Shown here: one piece after another, positions 7,523-15,944 of the stretch
Numbering within the stretch: the first letter of the stretch is position 1
Layout of the letters: each line of letters opens with the position of its first letter
DNA from: an uncultured Acidimicrobiales bacterium
Lineage (GTDB): Bacteria > Actinomycetota > Acidimicrobiia > Acidimicrobiales > Bin134
Direction: 5' to 3'
Length of the DNA stretch: 64,000 bases
Assembly (NCBI GenBank): GCA_951813325.1
Contig: OX638350.1
Coordinates: 2,461,954 to 2,525,953 of the forward strand
Position numbers and translations under genes: made by a program
Notes under the pieces: model-generated
Told to the model about the DNA's origin: nothing
The model's database searches: none
The model's input: the letters and a program-made list of their open reading frames with translations, nothing else

Positions 7523-8800
7523 ATGGGAGGGGCAAACACCCTGTCGATGCCCGGCTACCGGGAGAGAGTAGCTGGAGCCGAAGTCGAGGCTGCCTTGCAA
7601 CGTCGAGGCGCGGTGCTGATTCAAGGGGCAAGGGGCACCGGAAAGACATGGACGTCCCGCGATCACGCCTGCTCAGAGGTGCGGCTCGACGATCCCGACA
7701 TGCTGGCTCTGGCCGAGACCGACCCCGAACACCTATTGTCCCGGCCCCCTCCACTCCTGATTGACGAGTGGCAGCACGCCCCCGCCTTGTGGAACCGCAT
7801 ACGCCGTGCGTGTGACGACCGGCCCGGCACCGGCCATTTCATTCTCACCGGCTCCGCCCGTCCCACAGACAGCATCACTCGCCACACCGGCACCGGACGC
7901 ATCACGCGGTTGAGGATGAGGCCGATGACGCTGTATGAGACGGGAGTGTCCACCGGAGAGGTGTCTCTGCGCGAAGTGCTATCCGGGAACACAAGGCCTG
8001 CGGCAGAGAGTCGCGCCACATTGCTGGACGTGGCCAACGCCGTCTGCCGGGGCGGGTGGCCAGCCAGCCTTGACCTCCCTCAAACCGCAGCAGTGGCCGC
8101 AGTGCGCGACTACGTCCAAGAAGCTGTCCGAACCGACATCGAAGACGCCGTGGGAGTCCGCCACAACCCCGACGCCCTCGAAAGCCTCCTGCGGCTCATC
8201 GCCCACAGCCTGGCCTCATCGGTTTCAGCCGCCAAATTGGGAAGAGACATGAACCCGGCGTCGCCTCCCGCCACCCAGACCCTTGCCTCATACCTGGACG
8301 CGCTGCACCGCATCTTCGTATTGGAAGACCTCCCTGCCTGGTCACCGGAATTGCGGTCGAAAGCCACCGTGCGGAAAGCCCCGAAGCGGCATCTCGTGGA
8401 CCCGTCGCTCGCCGCCGCTCTGGTCGGAGCGTCGCCAGACGGCCTGATGACCGACTTCTCCATGTTCGGCAGCCTGTTTGAGTCGCTGGCCGTGCGGGAT
8501 TTGCGGGTGTACACCCAGCCGCTGGGATTCGACACGTTCCACTACCACGACTCAGACGATCTGGAAACCGACATCGTGATACAGGGCTTGGACGGCACCT
8601 GGGCGGCATTCGAGGTCAAGCTGAACTCGGGCCCCCGGCAAATCGAGGAAGCCGCTACCGCCCTGAAGAGACTGAGGGCCAAAGCCCACAAGCGGCGCGC
8701 CAATCAGCTCGCGTTAATGGCAGTGGTCACTGCCACCAGAACCGCCCATATGCGCCCCGACGGAGTGGCCGTCATCCCCCTCACCACCCTCGGCCCATAA
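7523..8800 (+). CDS. AAA-type ATPase with DUF4143 C-terminal domain
   Basis: A 425-residue predicted ATP-binding protein: AAA_14 domain (residues about 20-150) followed by a DUF4143 domain. Walker A is GARGTGKT, Walker B is PLLIDEW, and the sensor-like strand is FILTGSARP. The C-terminal part contains FEVKLNSG, an endonuclease-fold-like D/E-x-K motif often seen in this family. The biological role of the family is not established. The ATG at 7523 lies at the end of the 23-bp repeat array; an internal ATG at 7547 with GGGAGGGG upstream is an alternative start. A second member of the family is at 25250-26560 with its own 23-bp-spaced repeats. Confidence 0.85.
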   Translation: MGGANTLSMPGYRERVAGAEVEAALQRRGAVLIQGARGTGKTWTSRDHACSEVRLDDPDMLALAETDPEHLLSRPPPLLIDEWQHAPALWNRIRRACDDRPGTGHFILTGSARPTDSITRHTGTGRITRLRMRPMTLYETGVSTGEVSLREVLSGNTRPAAESRATLLDVANAVCRGGWPASLDLPQTAAVAAVRDYVQEAVRTDIEDAVGVRHNPDALESLLRLIAHSLASSVSAAKLGRDMNPASPPATQTLASYLDALHRIFVLEDLPAWSPELRSKATVRKAPKRHLVDPSLAAALVGASPDGLMTDFSMFGSLFESLAVRDLRVYTQPLGFDTFHYHDSDDLETDIVIQGLDGTWAAFEVKLNSGPRQIEEAATALKRLRAKAHKRRANQLALMAVVTATRTAHMRPDGVAVIPLTTLGP

Positions 8801-8826
8801 CCCGTGGAATTGCAATCAGGGTACGG

Positions 8827-9849
8827 TCACGCAGCGCCGCCTTCGGCTAGTAGGGCGGCGAGGCTGCGGCGCCATTCGACCGACGGGCGGTCGGATTGGA
8901 CGCTGACGGTGGCACCTACGTCCATGGGGAGGACGCCTTCGAGCTTCTCCAGCATGGCTTTGTCCTCGGCGCCGATGGCCAGGTCGAACTGCATGATCTC
9001 CTCGGCGGGCACTGAGAAGTCGTCGTTGCGCCACACCACGAAGTTGAACAGCGAGTTCACGTCGTCCATCGGGGTGGTCAGCAGCAACAAGATGTGCTCC
9101 AGGCCGGACTCGTAGGCGATGGTGCTGCGCACCGAGAACGGCAGCACGTATCCGGTGGTCATCCGGCGGTGCAGCACGTCGTCTTCTTGGCCGGTGACGG
9201 TCTGGCCGGCGTCGCTGGTGTTGTTGGCGTTCACCTCATACACGTATCCCCGGTAGCCGTCGGGCAACTCGCCCATCTCCAGCGGGGGAATCACCGTCTC
9301 CTGGGCGAGGCCGAACGTGGCGGTGTGGACGAACGGGAAGTGGGAGAAGTCCATGAAGTTGTCGGTGATCCGGGTGGCCGACACCGCCCACTGCTGGAAG
9401 GGGGTATTGAGCCGCCGGAACGACGGATTGGCCTCCTGGGGAATCTCGGGAATCCGCCCCAGCGGCTTGCCCGGACACAGCCACACCAGGCCGTAGCGCT
9501 CCTCCACAGAGACGGTGTTGAGATGGGCCTTGGGCGGCACCGGGGTGCCCGGCGGCGACGACGGCACTAGCTCACACCGGCCCCCGGCCCCGAACCGCCA
9601 CCCGTGATAGGGGCACTCCACACAGCCGTCCACCATGCGGCCCTCTGACAGCGGAGACTCCCGGTGAGGGCAGCGGTCGGGCGCCGCGGTGAGCGACCCA
9701 TCCTCCGAGCGCCACAACACGTAGCGACGACCTAGCACCTGAATCCCCACCGGCCCCGGCGCGATGTCCTCGACAAGGGCTATCGGATACCACTGGTGAT
9801 CCAGTGCCGGCTGACCGACGAGCTCTCCAGAATCGCCGTTCCCCTTCAT
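8827..9849 (-). CDS. Rieske-type aromatic-ring oxygenase, catalytic subunit
   Basis: Predicted 340-residue Rieske non-haem iron oxygenase. The [2Fe-2S] site is complete: Cys60/His62 (CPH) and Cys79/His82 (CPYHGW). The catalytic iron motif is DFSHFPFVH, fitting the D-x2-H-x4-H pattern. The type resembles vanillate O-demethylase or other single-component monooxygenase-like subunits rather than the dioxygenase alpha-beta type. The ATG at 9849 is chosen over an upstream GTG at 9888, which would extend into the divergent gene's promoter. No reductase gene is adjacent; the plant-type ferredoxin at 12669 is the nearest candidate electron donor. The substrate is unknown. Confidence 0.88.
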   Translation of the reverse strand: MKGNGDSGELVGQPALDHQWYPIALVEDIAPGPVGIQVLGRRYVLWRSEDGSLTAAPDRCPHRESPLSEGRMVDGCVECPYHGWRFGAGGRCELVPSSPPGTPVPPKAHLNTVSVEERYGLVWLCPGKPLGRIPEIPQEANPSFRRLNTPFQQWAVSATRITDNFMDFSHFPFVHTATFGLAQETVIPPLEMGELPDGYRGYVYEVNANNTSDAGQTVTGQEDDVLHRRMTTGYVLPFSVRSTIAYESGLEHILLLLTTPMDDVNSLFNFVVWRNDDFSVPAEEIMQFDLAIGAEDKAMLEKLEGVLPMDVGATVSVQSDRPSVEWRRSLAALLAEGGAA

Positions 9850-9909
9850 GGGCCGATGATACCCCCGCCGCCCATTTCGTGTTCCCACATCAATGCGCCA
9901 GTAGGGTCG

Positions 9910-11289
9910 ATGGCCGTGGCCACGGCTGACTGGGTTATCACCGGCGACATCGTGACCATGGACGCCGAGCGCACCATCGTTGCGGACGGCGCAGTGGCGG
10001 TAACTGGCACGTCAATCGCCGCAGTGGGCAAGGCCGACGACATCCGGCGGCAATTCCCGAACTCGCCGGAGCGGGGCTCTCCGGGAACGCTGGTCACTCC
10101 CGGGTTCGTCAACGCCCATCAGCACCTGACCGCCGACCGGCTGGTGGCCTCGGCCATCCCCGACGACCTGCCCCCCGGCGCGGCCATCTTCGAGTGGATC
10201 GTCCCCGTCCACGAGCATGTCACCGGCGACGACGATGAGCTGTCCGCCACCCTGGGGCTGATTGAGGCAGCCACCAACGGCATCACCACCACCATCGACG
10301 CGGGCACGGTGGCCCACCCCGACCGGGTGGCCCAGGCCATGGCCGCGGTGGGCGTGCGGGGCGCCATCGGGCGCTGGGGGTCGGATGCCGACGGTCTGCC
10401 CCAATCAGGCCGGGTCGACGAGGTGATCGACGCCCAACGGGATCTGTTGGAGCGGTATCCGCCCGGCGGCCTGGTGGAGGCGTCGGTGACCCTGGTGGGC
10501 CATGACCTGATGTCCGACGAATTGATCGTCGCGGCCGCCGATCTGGCCCGCTCGACCGGGCGGCGGCTGAGCTTTCACCTCTCCCCCACTCCCGACGACG
10601 CCACCAGCTACTTGGAGCGCACCGGCCACCGTCCACTGATACACCTCGACCGCTTGGGGGTACTCGGCTCGAATGTGCTGGTGGGCCACGCTGTCCACAT
10701 CGACGACACCGAGTTGGAAGCCCTGGTGGCCACCGGCACCGCGGTGGCCTCCTGCCCGTGGGCCTATCTCCGGCTGGGCCAAGGGCTCACCAAGCAATTC
10801 GCCCACCTGGACCTGTGGCGACGGGGCGGCCGGCTGGCGCTGGGCTGCGACACCGAGAACGCCAGCGACGCCATTGACGGTCTGCGGGCCGCCGCTCTCT
10901 TCGCCGGGCTGGCCAAGGACACCTCCTCCGACCCCACCGCGTTCGGCGCCCACCACGCCTTTGAGCTGCTGACCATTGCCGGGGCTGAAGCAGTGGGCAT
11001 GGCCGACCGGATCGGCTCCCTGGAGGCGGGCAAGGCCGCCGACATCGTGGTGATCGACCGCTCGGGAATCCAGTGGCAGCCGCCTAGCCCCGACCCGATC
11101 CTGCAACTGGTGTGGGCGAGCGGAGGCCGCTCAGTCACCGACGTTCTGATCGACGGCCGATTAGTGGTGGCCGACGGCCGCTGCACCACGGTGGACCTCG
11201 ACTCTCTGCAAGCCGAGGCCCGTTTAGCGGCCGGATCCCTCATCGAGCGATCCGGTATCCAACCGCGCTCGCTCTGGCCCCTGCGATGA
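9910..11289 (+). CDS. Metal-dependent amidohydrolase/deaminase of the TRZ/ATZ type
   Basis: A 459-residue member of the amidohydrolase superfamily (subtype including cytosine-type deaminases, chlorohydrolases and SsnA). The N-terminal beta-sandwich begins ADWVITGDIVTMD. The metal site starts with VNAHQHL (His-x-His), continues with LVGHAVHIDD and is completed by the GCDTENASD Asp region; the C-terminal strand block GSLEAGKAADIVVID is typical. The ATG at 9910 leaves 60 bases to the divergent Rieske gene; an earlier in-frame start would overlap that gene. Likely hydrolyses a ring or side-chain C-N or similar bond in a catabolic route; the substrate cannot be deduced. Confidence 0.87.
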   Translation: MAVATADWVITGDIVTMDAERTIVADGAVAVTGTSIAAVGKADDIRRQFPNSPERGSPGTLVTPGFVNAHQHLTADRLVASAIPDDLPPGAAIFEWIVPVHEHVTGDDDELSATLGLIEAATNGITTTIDAGTVAHPDRVAQAMAAVGVRGAIGRWGSDADGLPQSGRVDEVIDAQRDLLERYPPGGLVEASVTLVGHDLMSDELIVAAADLARSTGRRLSFHLSPTPDDATSYLERTGHRPLIHLDRLGVLGSNVLVGHAVHIDDTELEALVATGTAVASCPWAYLRLGQGLTKQFAHLDLWRRGGRLALGCDTENASDAIDGLRAAALFAGLAKDTSSDPTAFGAHHAFELLTIAGAEAVGMADRIGSLEAGKAADIVVIDRSGIQWQPPSPDPILQLVWASGGRSVTDVLIDGRLVVADGRCTTVDLDSLQAEARLAAGSLIERSGIQPRSLWPLR

Positions 11290-11317
11290 CCCCGAGGATG
11301 AACTAGAAATAGGGCCG

Positions 11318-11809
11318 ATGACCTATCCAAACACTCTTATCTTCGTTGACTTCCCCTCCGATGACCCTGAGGCGTCAGCCGCCTTCTACCACGAGGTATT
11401 CGGCTGGGAGGTGGAGCCCCGCCCCGCTGGCGTGTTCCACCGGATCGTCCCCGGCCAGAACTTCCAGCTGGACGACGGCTCCCAGAGCGAGATCGGCAAC
11501 CTGCACATGGGCATCCACAACGCGGCCAACGCCCGCCCCCACCCCGACCCTGCCGGCGTCGAGCCCCGCGGCCTTTCCCAAGACGGCCGCACCGTGCGGA
11601 TCTGGGTCTTGGTCAGCGACGACGACGACTCCGACGCCATCATGGAACGGGCCGTGGCCCGAGGGGCCACCGAGCTGTGGCGCGACCACTACTGGGCCGA
11701 GTTCAACGGGTTCAACGCCGCCTTCAAGGACCCCTGGGGCAACACGCTGATCTTGTGGACCAAGGGCGGCGACGACCCGCAGATCCCCGACGGCTGGACC
11801 GACGAGTAA
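11318..11809 (+). CDS. VOC-superfamily (glyoxalase-like) protein
   Basis: A 163-residue vicinal-oxygen-chelate protein with two beta-alpha-beta-beta-beta units. The opening TLIFVDFPSDDPEASAAFY and AFYHEVFGW are characteristic, and the last strands NAAFKDPWGNTLILW match the usual D-P-x-G-N ending. VOC proteins include glyoxalases, dioxygenases, epimerases and antibiotic-binding proteins, and no subfamily is assigned. It lies 28 bases after the amidohydrolase and 7 bases before another VOC gene, so it is probably co-transcribed with them. Confidence 0.85.
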   Translation: MTYPNTLIFVDFPSDDPEASAAFYHEVFGWEVEPRPAGVFHRIVPGQNFQLDDGSQSEIGNLHMGIHNAANARPHPDPAGVEPRGLSQDGRTVRIWVLVSDDDDSDAIMERAVARGATELWRDHYWAEFNGFNAAFKDPWGNTLILWTKGGDDPQIPDGWTDE

Positions 11810-11816
11810 GCCTGCC

Positions 11817-12305
11817 GTGACAGACCAAGATCCCGTCTACGACGTCCACCCCCCGGCCGCCCGCTGGACTCACATCGCCCTGCGGGTGGCCGACATGGAC
11901 GCCACCATCGACTGGTACACCACCTACACCCCGATGCGGCTGTTGGACCGGCGCGAAGACCACATGGGCTACGGGGCCTGGCTGGGCCACGGCGACTCCC
12001 CCGATTCGCCGTTCATCTTGGTGCTGGCCCAGTTCTTCCCCGAGACCGACCCGTTCAAGGGCTCTCCCATGGCCAAGCTGGCCCCCTTCGCCCACCTGGG
12101 CATCGAGCTGACCAGCCGGGAGGCGGTCGAGAAGACCGCGGCCAAGGGCAACGACGGGGGGTGCCTGGCCATGCCGCCCACCGACATGCCGCCCCCCATC
12201 GGCTACATCTGCATGCTGGCCGACCCCGACGGGAACATGGTGGAGTTCTCCTACGACCAGGGCGTCTACGCCCATGCCCGCCATCTCGCCCAGCAGCAGG
12301 GCTGA
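11817..12305 (+). CDS. VOC-superfamily (glyoxalase-like) protein
   Basis: A 162-residue second VOC protein, only distantly similar to the one just upstream. It contains the opening strand THIALRVADMDATIDWY, with His as a likely metal ligand, then FAHLGIEL and a closing ADPDGNMVEFSYDQG whose Glu is a likely ligand. The two tandem VOC genes could form related enzymes acting on successive intermediates, but there is no sign of a specific reaction. It is followed after 36 bases by a decayed CoA-transferase gene that keeps its ribosome-binding site. Confidence 0.85.
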   Translation: MTDQDPVYDVHPPAARWTHIALRVADMDATIDWYTTYTPMRLLDRREDHMGYGAWLGHGDSPDSPFILVLAQFFPETDPFKGSPMAKLAPFAHLGIELTSREAVEKTAAKGNDGGCLAMPPTDMPPPIGYICMLADPDGNMVEFSYDQGVYAHARHLAQQQG

Positions 12306-12341
12306 CTCCCAACCCCGCACCGATCTGAACTGGAGGGCCCG

Positions 12342-12620
12342 ATGACCGACGTCATGCAAGGTGTCCGCTTCCTCGAAGTAGCCGAGCACACCTTCGTGCC
12401 CGCTGCTTCGGCCTTGCTCGCCGAGTAGGGCGCGGAGGTGGTCAAGATCAAGCATGTGAAGCGGGGCGACGCTATGCGGGGCCGCCCCAAGTACATGCGG
12501 ATTCGCAACCCCTACCGGACCAGAGATGGCCGGTTCGTCCTTTTGACCTGCCTTCAAGCGGGCAAGTACTGGGCCGAGACCTGTGCGGTGGTCGGCCTCC
12601 CCGAGCCGTCAGCGGGATAA
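12342..12620 (+). pseudogene. Decayed CaiB/BaiF family CoA transferase
   Basis: A remnant of a family III CoA transferase (normally about 400 residues). From an ATG with GGAGGG eight bases upstream, it reads as the typical N-terminus (GVRFLEVAEHTFVPAASALLAE), then meets an in-frame TAG at 12426 exactly where the family has ADWGAEVVKIE. After the stop the same frame continues GAEVVKIKHVKRGDAMRG, then jumps to a segment normally found around the middle of the protein (NPYRTRDGRFVLLTCLQAGKYW) and ends at 12620. So it has both a nonsense mutation and large internal and C-terminal losses. Intact CaiB domains are found in the gene at 44940-47240. Confidence 0.8.
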
Positions 12621-12668
12621 ATTGGCCTCTCCAGTCTCAAGTTACCTCTTACCTCTTCGGCGACCGCG

Positions 12669-12953
12669 ATGAGCGACCCCATCAGCTTGACGATCATTTT
12701 CCGGGGCAAGCGCCGGACGTCGGTCTACGTCGAGGGCGACACGGTGCTCGAATCCGCCCGGCGGGTCGGGCTCAGCCCGCCTTTCTCCTGCGAGGCCGGC
12801 AACTGCGCGACCTGCATGGCCTTTCTCCAGGAGGGCAGCGTCACCATGCGGGCCAACGAGGCGCTGGAGCCCGACGAAGTGGAAGACGGCTTCATCCTTA
12901 CCTGTCAGTCGATCCCCGACTGCAATGTGGTGGTCGACTACGACAGCTTGTGA
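12669..12953 (+). CDS. Plant-type [2Fe-2S] ferredoxin
   Basis: A 94-residue ferredoxin with the cluster ligands Cys41, Cys46, Cys49 (CEAGNCATC) and Cys79 (ILTCQS), that is C-x4-C-x2-C-x29-C. It lacks any reductase domain, so needs a separate flavoprotein. In context it could donate electrons to the Rieske oxygenase at 8827-9849 or to one of the P450s at 34.8-37.2 kb; this is inference. Its 3' end overlaps the convergent amidohydrolase remnant by 16 bases. Confidence 0.9.
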   Translation: MSDPISLTIIFRGKRRTSVYVEGDTVLESARRVGLSPPFSCEAGNCATCMAFLQEGSVTMRANEALEPDEVEDGFILTCQSIPDCNVVVDYDSL

Positions 12954-13489
12954 TCGGGGACGATGGCTTGGAGGCAGAACTGCCAGACCTCCTCGGGATG
13001 GTCCACCAACAGCCACTGGGCAAAGGGATCGAATGAGTACCACCGCATGGCATTCTCATAGGTGATCTTGGCCGCCTCCGCCTCGGTCACCCTGGCCTCG
13101 GCCATCAGCTGGGCCAACTCTTCGGGTGCATCGGGCCAAGCCGAGTCGCTATGGGGGTAGTCGCACTCGCAGCCGATGTTGTCGATGCCGATCTGGTTGC
13201 CCAGATACACCCCGGTGTGGTCGGAGATGAAGCAGCCTGGACGGATCTCCTCCAGCGATTGGGGCTCGACGCCGTATTCCTCCTTGGGCCGTCCGGCCAC
13301 CGCATTCAAAACCACGTTGGGCGCCTTGATCTCGCCGAATCGCCACAAATCGGCCCCGTCGTCGCAGCAGACGATTCGGCGCGCATCGGGCTTGAACCGC
13401 TTCGGCAAATGGGCGTCAAGCAGGTCGGGAGGCTCGATGATGTGGTCATCGACGCTGATGAGGGTCAGTTCCTCGGGGTCAAACGCCAT
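12938..13489 (-). pseudogene. Internally deleted amidohydrolase-2 family gene
   Basis: An open frame of 183 residues that matches only the two ends of an amidohydrolase_2 (metal-dependent hydrolase) protein usually near 390 residues. The N-terminal strand LISVDDHIIEPPDLL is normal and is preceded by a strong GAGGAGG site 5 bases before the ATG. After EEIRPGCF it jumps to the C-terminal block DHTGVYLGNQIGIDNI and CDYPHSDSAWPD, omitting the middle of the barrel with the central metal-binding His residues. The frame is preserved, so a shortened protein could be made, but catalysis by the usual mechanism is unlikely. Compare the intact homologue at 60460-61650. Confidence 0.75.
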
Positions 13490-13655
13490 AGACACCTCCT
13501 CAGGGGGGATTTGAGCCAAAGATGGGCAGGGAATGAGATCCCCCTATTGTTGCAAACACGTTCCGACCCTTCGGGGAGGATCAGCGATGCGCAACCCGGC
13601 GGCCGTGCGAAGAGCTATCCGAGGATGCCGGCCCCGGTGCCGGCCAACGGGGGTG

Positions 13656-13823
13656 ATGATGAACGACGCGGCAAGGCTTCCCGCCGATTTCGCCGACCTG
13701 GCTCCCTTTGCCGATTGGGCCCTCGATGCCTGGCGGGAGCACCACGAAAAGCGCTTGGCCTCCTGGAGACGGTCCGCCTGCCGCCCCTGTAACGTCAGTC
13801 GCCTTGGCAACGATGGATCCTGA
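13656..13823 (+). pseudogene. Short N-terminal remnant of a small actinobacterial protein
   Basis: After the ATG pair at 13656/13659, about 30 residues (LPADFADLAPFADWAL and then EKRLAS) look like the start of a small conserved actinobacterial protein that I recall from catabolic clusters, normally over 100 residues. After that point the reading continues into unrelated arginine- and serine-rich sequence and runs into the start of the acyl-CoA dehydrogenase gene. This is best read as a third broken gene in the 12.3-13.8 kb stretch. The identification rests on memory of the family and is weak. Confidence 0.35.
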
Positions 13824-14955
13824 GACCTTTCGCCGCGACTTGGAGGCATGGCTCGACGCCAACGACGAAGAGCTGTCCCCGCCCTATGAGGGCGCCGGAT
13901 CGATGGACGAGCAGATAGCCCACTACTCCCTTGTGAAACGAGCCCTCTACGACTCCGGTTTCGGCCGCTACGGATGGCCGGAATCGGTCAACGGGTTGGG
14001 AGGCTCACCGCTGCTGCGGGCCATCGTCGGCGAGGAGATCAACCTGCGGGGGCTGGCCGACCCCAGCCCCTGGACGATGATCGAAGTGCTGGCCCCCACC
14101 GTCATCGACTTCGCCCGGCCCGAGATTGCCGCCCGCCTGGTACCGCCGTTCATTCGAGGCGACGAGATGTGGTGCCAGGGATTCTCCGAGCCCGATGCGG
14201 GCAGCGACCTGGCCTCCATATCGTGCCGGGCGGACAAGACCGACGGTGGCTGGGCGGTGAGCGGCCAGAAGATCTGGACCAGCTTCATCCAGTACGCCCG
14301 GCGCTGCGTGCTGTTGGTCCGCACGGGAGAGCCGGGCAGCGCCCACCGGGGCATCACTGCCTTGCTGGTGGATGTCGACTCCCCGGGCGTCTCCTATAGC
14401 CCGATCGAGACCATGCACGGACGGCATGACTTCGCCGAGGTCCACTACGACGAGGTGTTCGTACCTGACGAACGGCTCATCGGCGAGGAGAACGGGGGCT
14501 GGCAGGTGGCCATGGACATCCTCCCCTACGAGCGGTCCACCACGTTCTGGCACCGGGGAGCCCTGCTGCACCGGCGCTTCTCCGACCTGGTGGCCCAGGT
14601 GGCGGCATCGGGCGATCGCAGTGACACCGCGGCCAGGGCCCTCGGCCAGGCGTTCCAGTCGCTGGTCGCATTCCGCAGCCGATCCCGAGACACCCAGCAT
14701 CGCTTAGCCGGCGGCCAGCAACTGGGCGTGGAGACTTCGATCGACAAGATCCTCATCACTTCGGCTGAACTGGATCTGTTCAAGGCGGTCCGCGACCTGC
14801 TCGGAGGCGTGGTGGAGTTCGACGACGATCTCGCCGCCGCCATGTGGCGCACCGACTACCTCTACTCCAAGGCAGCCCCTATCTACGGGGGCACCGCCGA
14901 AATCCAGCGCAACATCGTCGCCCGGCGATTGCTCGATCTGGGGCCGGAGTCATGA
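13813..14955 (+). CDS. Acyl-CoA dehydrogenase, catalytic subunit of a probable pair
   Basis: A 380-residue acyl-CoA dehydrogenase that oxidises an acyl-CoA to the 2,3-enoyl-CoA using FAD. Family blocks are present: CQGFSEPDAGSDLASI (flavin/substrate region), VSGQKIWTSFIQYA, and the C-terminal YGGTAEIQRNIVARRLL. It resembles the FadE proteins of actinobacterial sterol and side-chain degradation. The ATG at 13813 follows the remnant at 13656-13823. The gene ends in an ATGA overlap with a second, shorter dehydrogenase gene, an organisation seen in heterotetrameric mycobacterial enzymes. Confidence 0.9.
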   Translation: MDPETFRRDLEAWLDANDEELSPPYEGAGSMDEQIAHYSLVKRALYDSGFGRYGWPESVNGLGGSPLLRAIVGEEINLRGLADPSPWTMIEVLAPTVIDFARPEIAARLVPPFIRGDEMWCQGFSEPDAGSDLASISCRADKTDGGWAVSGQKIWTSFIQYARRCVLLVRTGEPGSAHRGITALLVDVDSPGVSYSPIETMHGRHDFAEVHYDEVFVPDERLIGEENGGWQVAMDILPYERSTTFWHRGALLHRRFSDLVAQVAASGDRSDTAARALGQAFQSLVAFRSRSRDTQHRLAGGQQLGVETSIDKILITSAELDLFKAVRDLLGGVVEFDDDLAAAMWRTDYLYSKAAPIYGGTAEIQRNIVARRLLDLGPES

Positions 14956-15929
14956 GCGAACTCGTCGAGGCAGCCGACCTAGCGCTGCTGGCCAACGGGT
15001 TCGAGGCTGCCATGGCCGAAGCACCCGACCCGGGCGAGGCCGACCAAGCGCTCTACGACCTCGGGTGGGCCGATCTGCTCGACGCGGCCCCTACCCAAGG
15101 GGCGGCCATCGCATTCAGCGCCCTGGGTAAAACCAATTCGGCCGCCAGCTTGCTCGACGACGTGGTGGCCCATGCGCTGGGCATGGATATCTCCCTGGCC
15201 CTCTGCGTAGTTTTCCCGGCCCCCCACCAGACCATCCCCCCGGCCTGCCGCCACGGGAATGCTGTGGTGGTCGATGGGCTGGTGTCGGCCCGAGTGGAGA
15301 GCGCAGCCACCGCAGTGCTGGCCAGCGAAGCCGAAGGCAGTGTCGGCCTCGCTACCATCGATGCCACTCTGCTCCAAGGCTCCGCCGCCGGTGGAGTCGA
15401 CCCCGGGGGTGCCTTTCGCCGGGTAACCGCGGAGATCCCGGCCGACGCCATTTCGCTGATGGCGAACCAGGGCACCTGGGATTCCGCAGTGGCCGCCGCC
15501 CAAGTGGCGCTGGCCCACCAGCTCCTCGGCGAGGCCCGGTGGATGCTGGCCGAGGCCCGCCAGCACGCCATCGACCGGGTGCAGTTCGGACGCGCGGTGG
15601 CGTCGTTCCAAGCCATTCGTCACAAGCTGGCCGAATCGCTGGTGCTGATCGAGGGAGCGGAGTCGGTAGCCCAAGGTTGCCTTCACGATCCCGATCCGCT
15701 TTTGGCCGCGCTGGCCAAGTCGCTGGCCGGCCAAGCCGCCCTCACCACTGCGACCCACGCCCAGCAAGTGCTGGCCGGAATCGGCTTCACCGCCGAACAC
15801 CAGTTCCACCGCTGGATGAAGCGGACTCTGGTGATCGACACCCTGTTCGGCTCGGCCGGCTCGCTCCCCATCGAAATCGGAAACAAACTGCTGTCGCAGG
15901 ACAGCGCCCCCCGCCTCATCCAGCTCTGA
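14952..15929 (+). CDS. Acyl-CoA dehydrogenase-like partner subunit
   Basis: A 325-residue, divergent acyl-CoA dehydrogenase. The C-terminal helical domain is clear (ARQHAIDRVQFGRAVASFQ, then LAGIGFTAEHQFHRWMKR), but the N-terminal and middle domains are shortened and lack the usual flavin motif. It overlaps the upstream full-length dehydrogenase by four bases. In Mycobacterium tuberculosis the sterol side-chain dehydrogenases encoded by neighbouring fadE genes form alpha2-beta2 complexes in which only part of the sites are complete; this pair looks the same. The role as a structural partner is inference; the acyl substrate is unknown. Confidence 0.82.
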   Translation: MSELVEAADLALLANGFEAAMAEAPDPGEADQALYDLGWADLLDAAPTQGAAIAFSALGKTNSAASLLDDVVAHALGMDISLALCVVFPAPHQTIPPACRHGNAVVVDGLVSARVESAATAVLASEAEGSVGLATIDATLLQGSAAGGVDPGGAFRRVTAEIPADAISLMANQGTWDSAVAAAQVALAHQLLGEARWMLAEARQHAIDRVQFGRAVASFQAIRHKLAESLVLIEGAESVAQGCLHDPDPLLAALAKSLAGQAALTTATHAQQVLAGIGFTAEHQFHRWMKRTLVIDTLFGSAGSLPIEIGNKLLSQDSAPRLIQL

Positions 15930-15944
15930 CCACTAGGAGGACCC

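Noticed and set aside
12426-12428. Amber codon in the CaiB remnant as programmed read-through
   Set aside because: The frame after the stop is missing most of the protein, so the gene is decayed whatever happens at the TAG.
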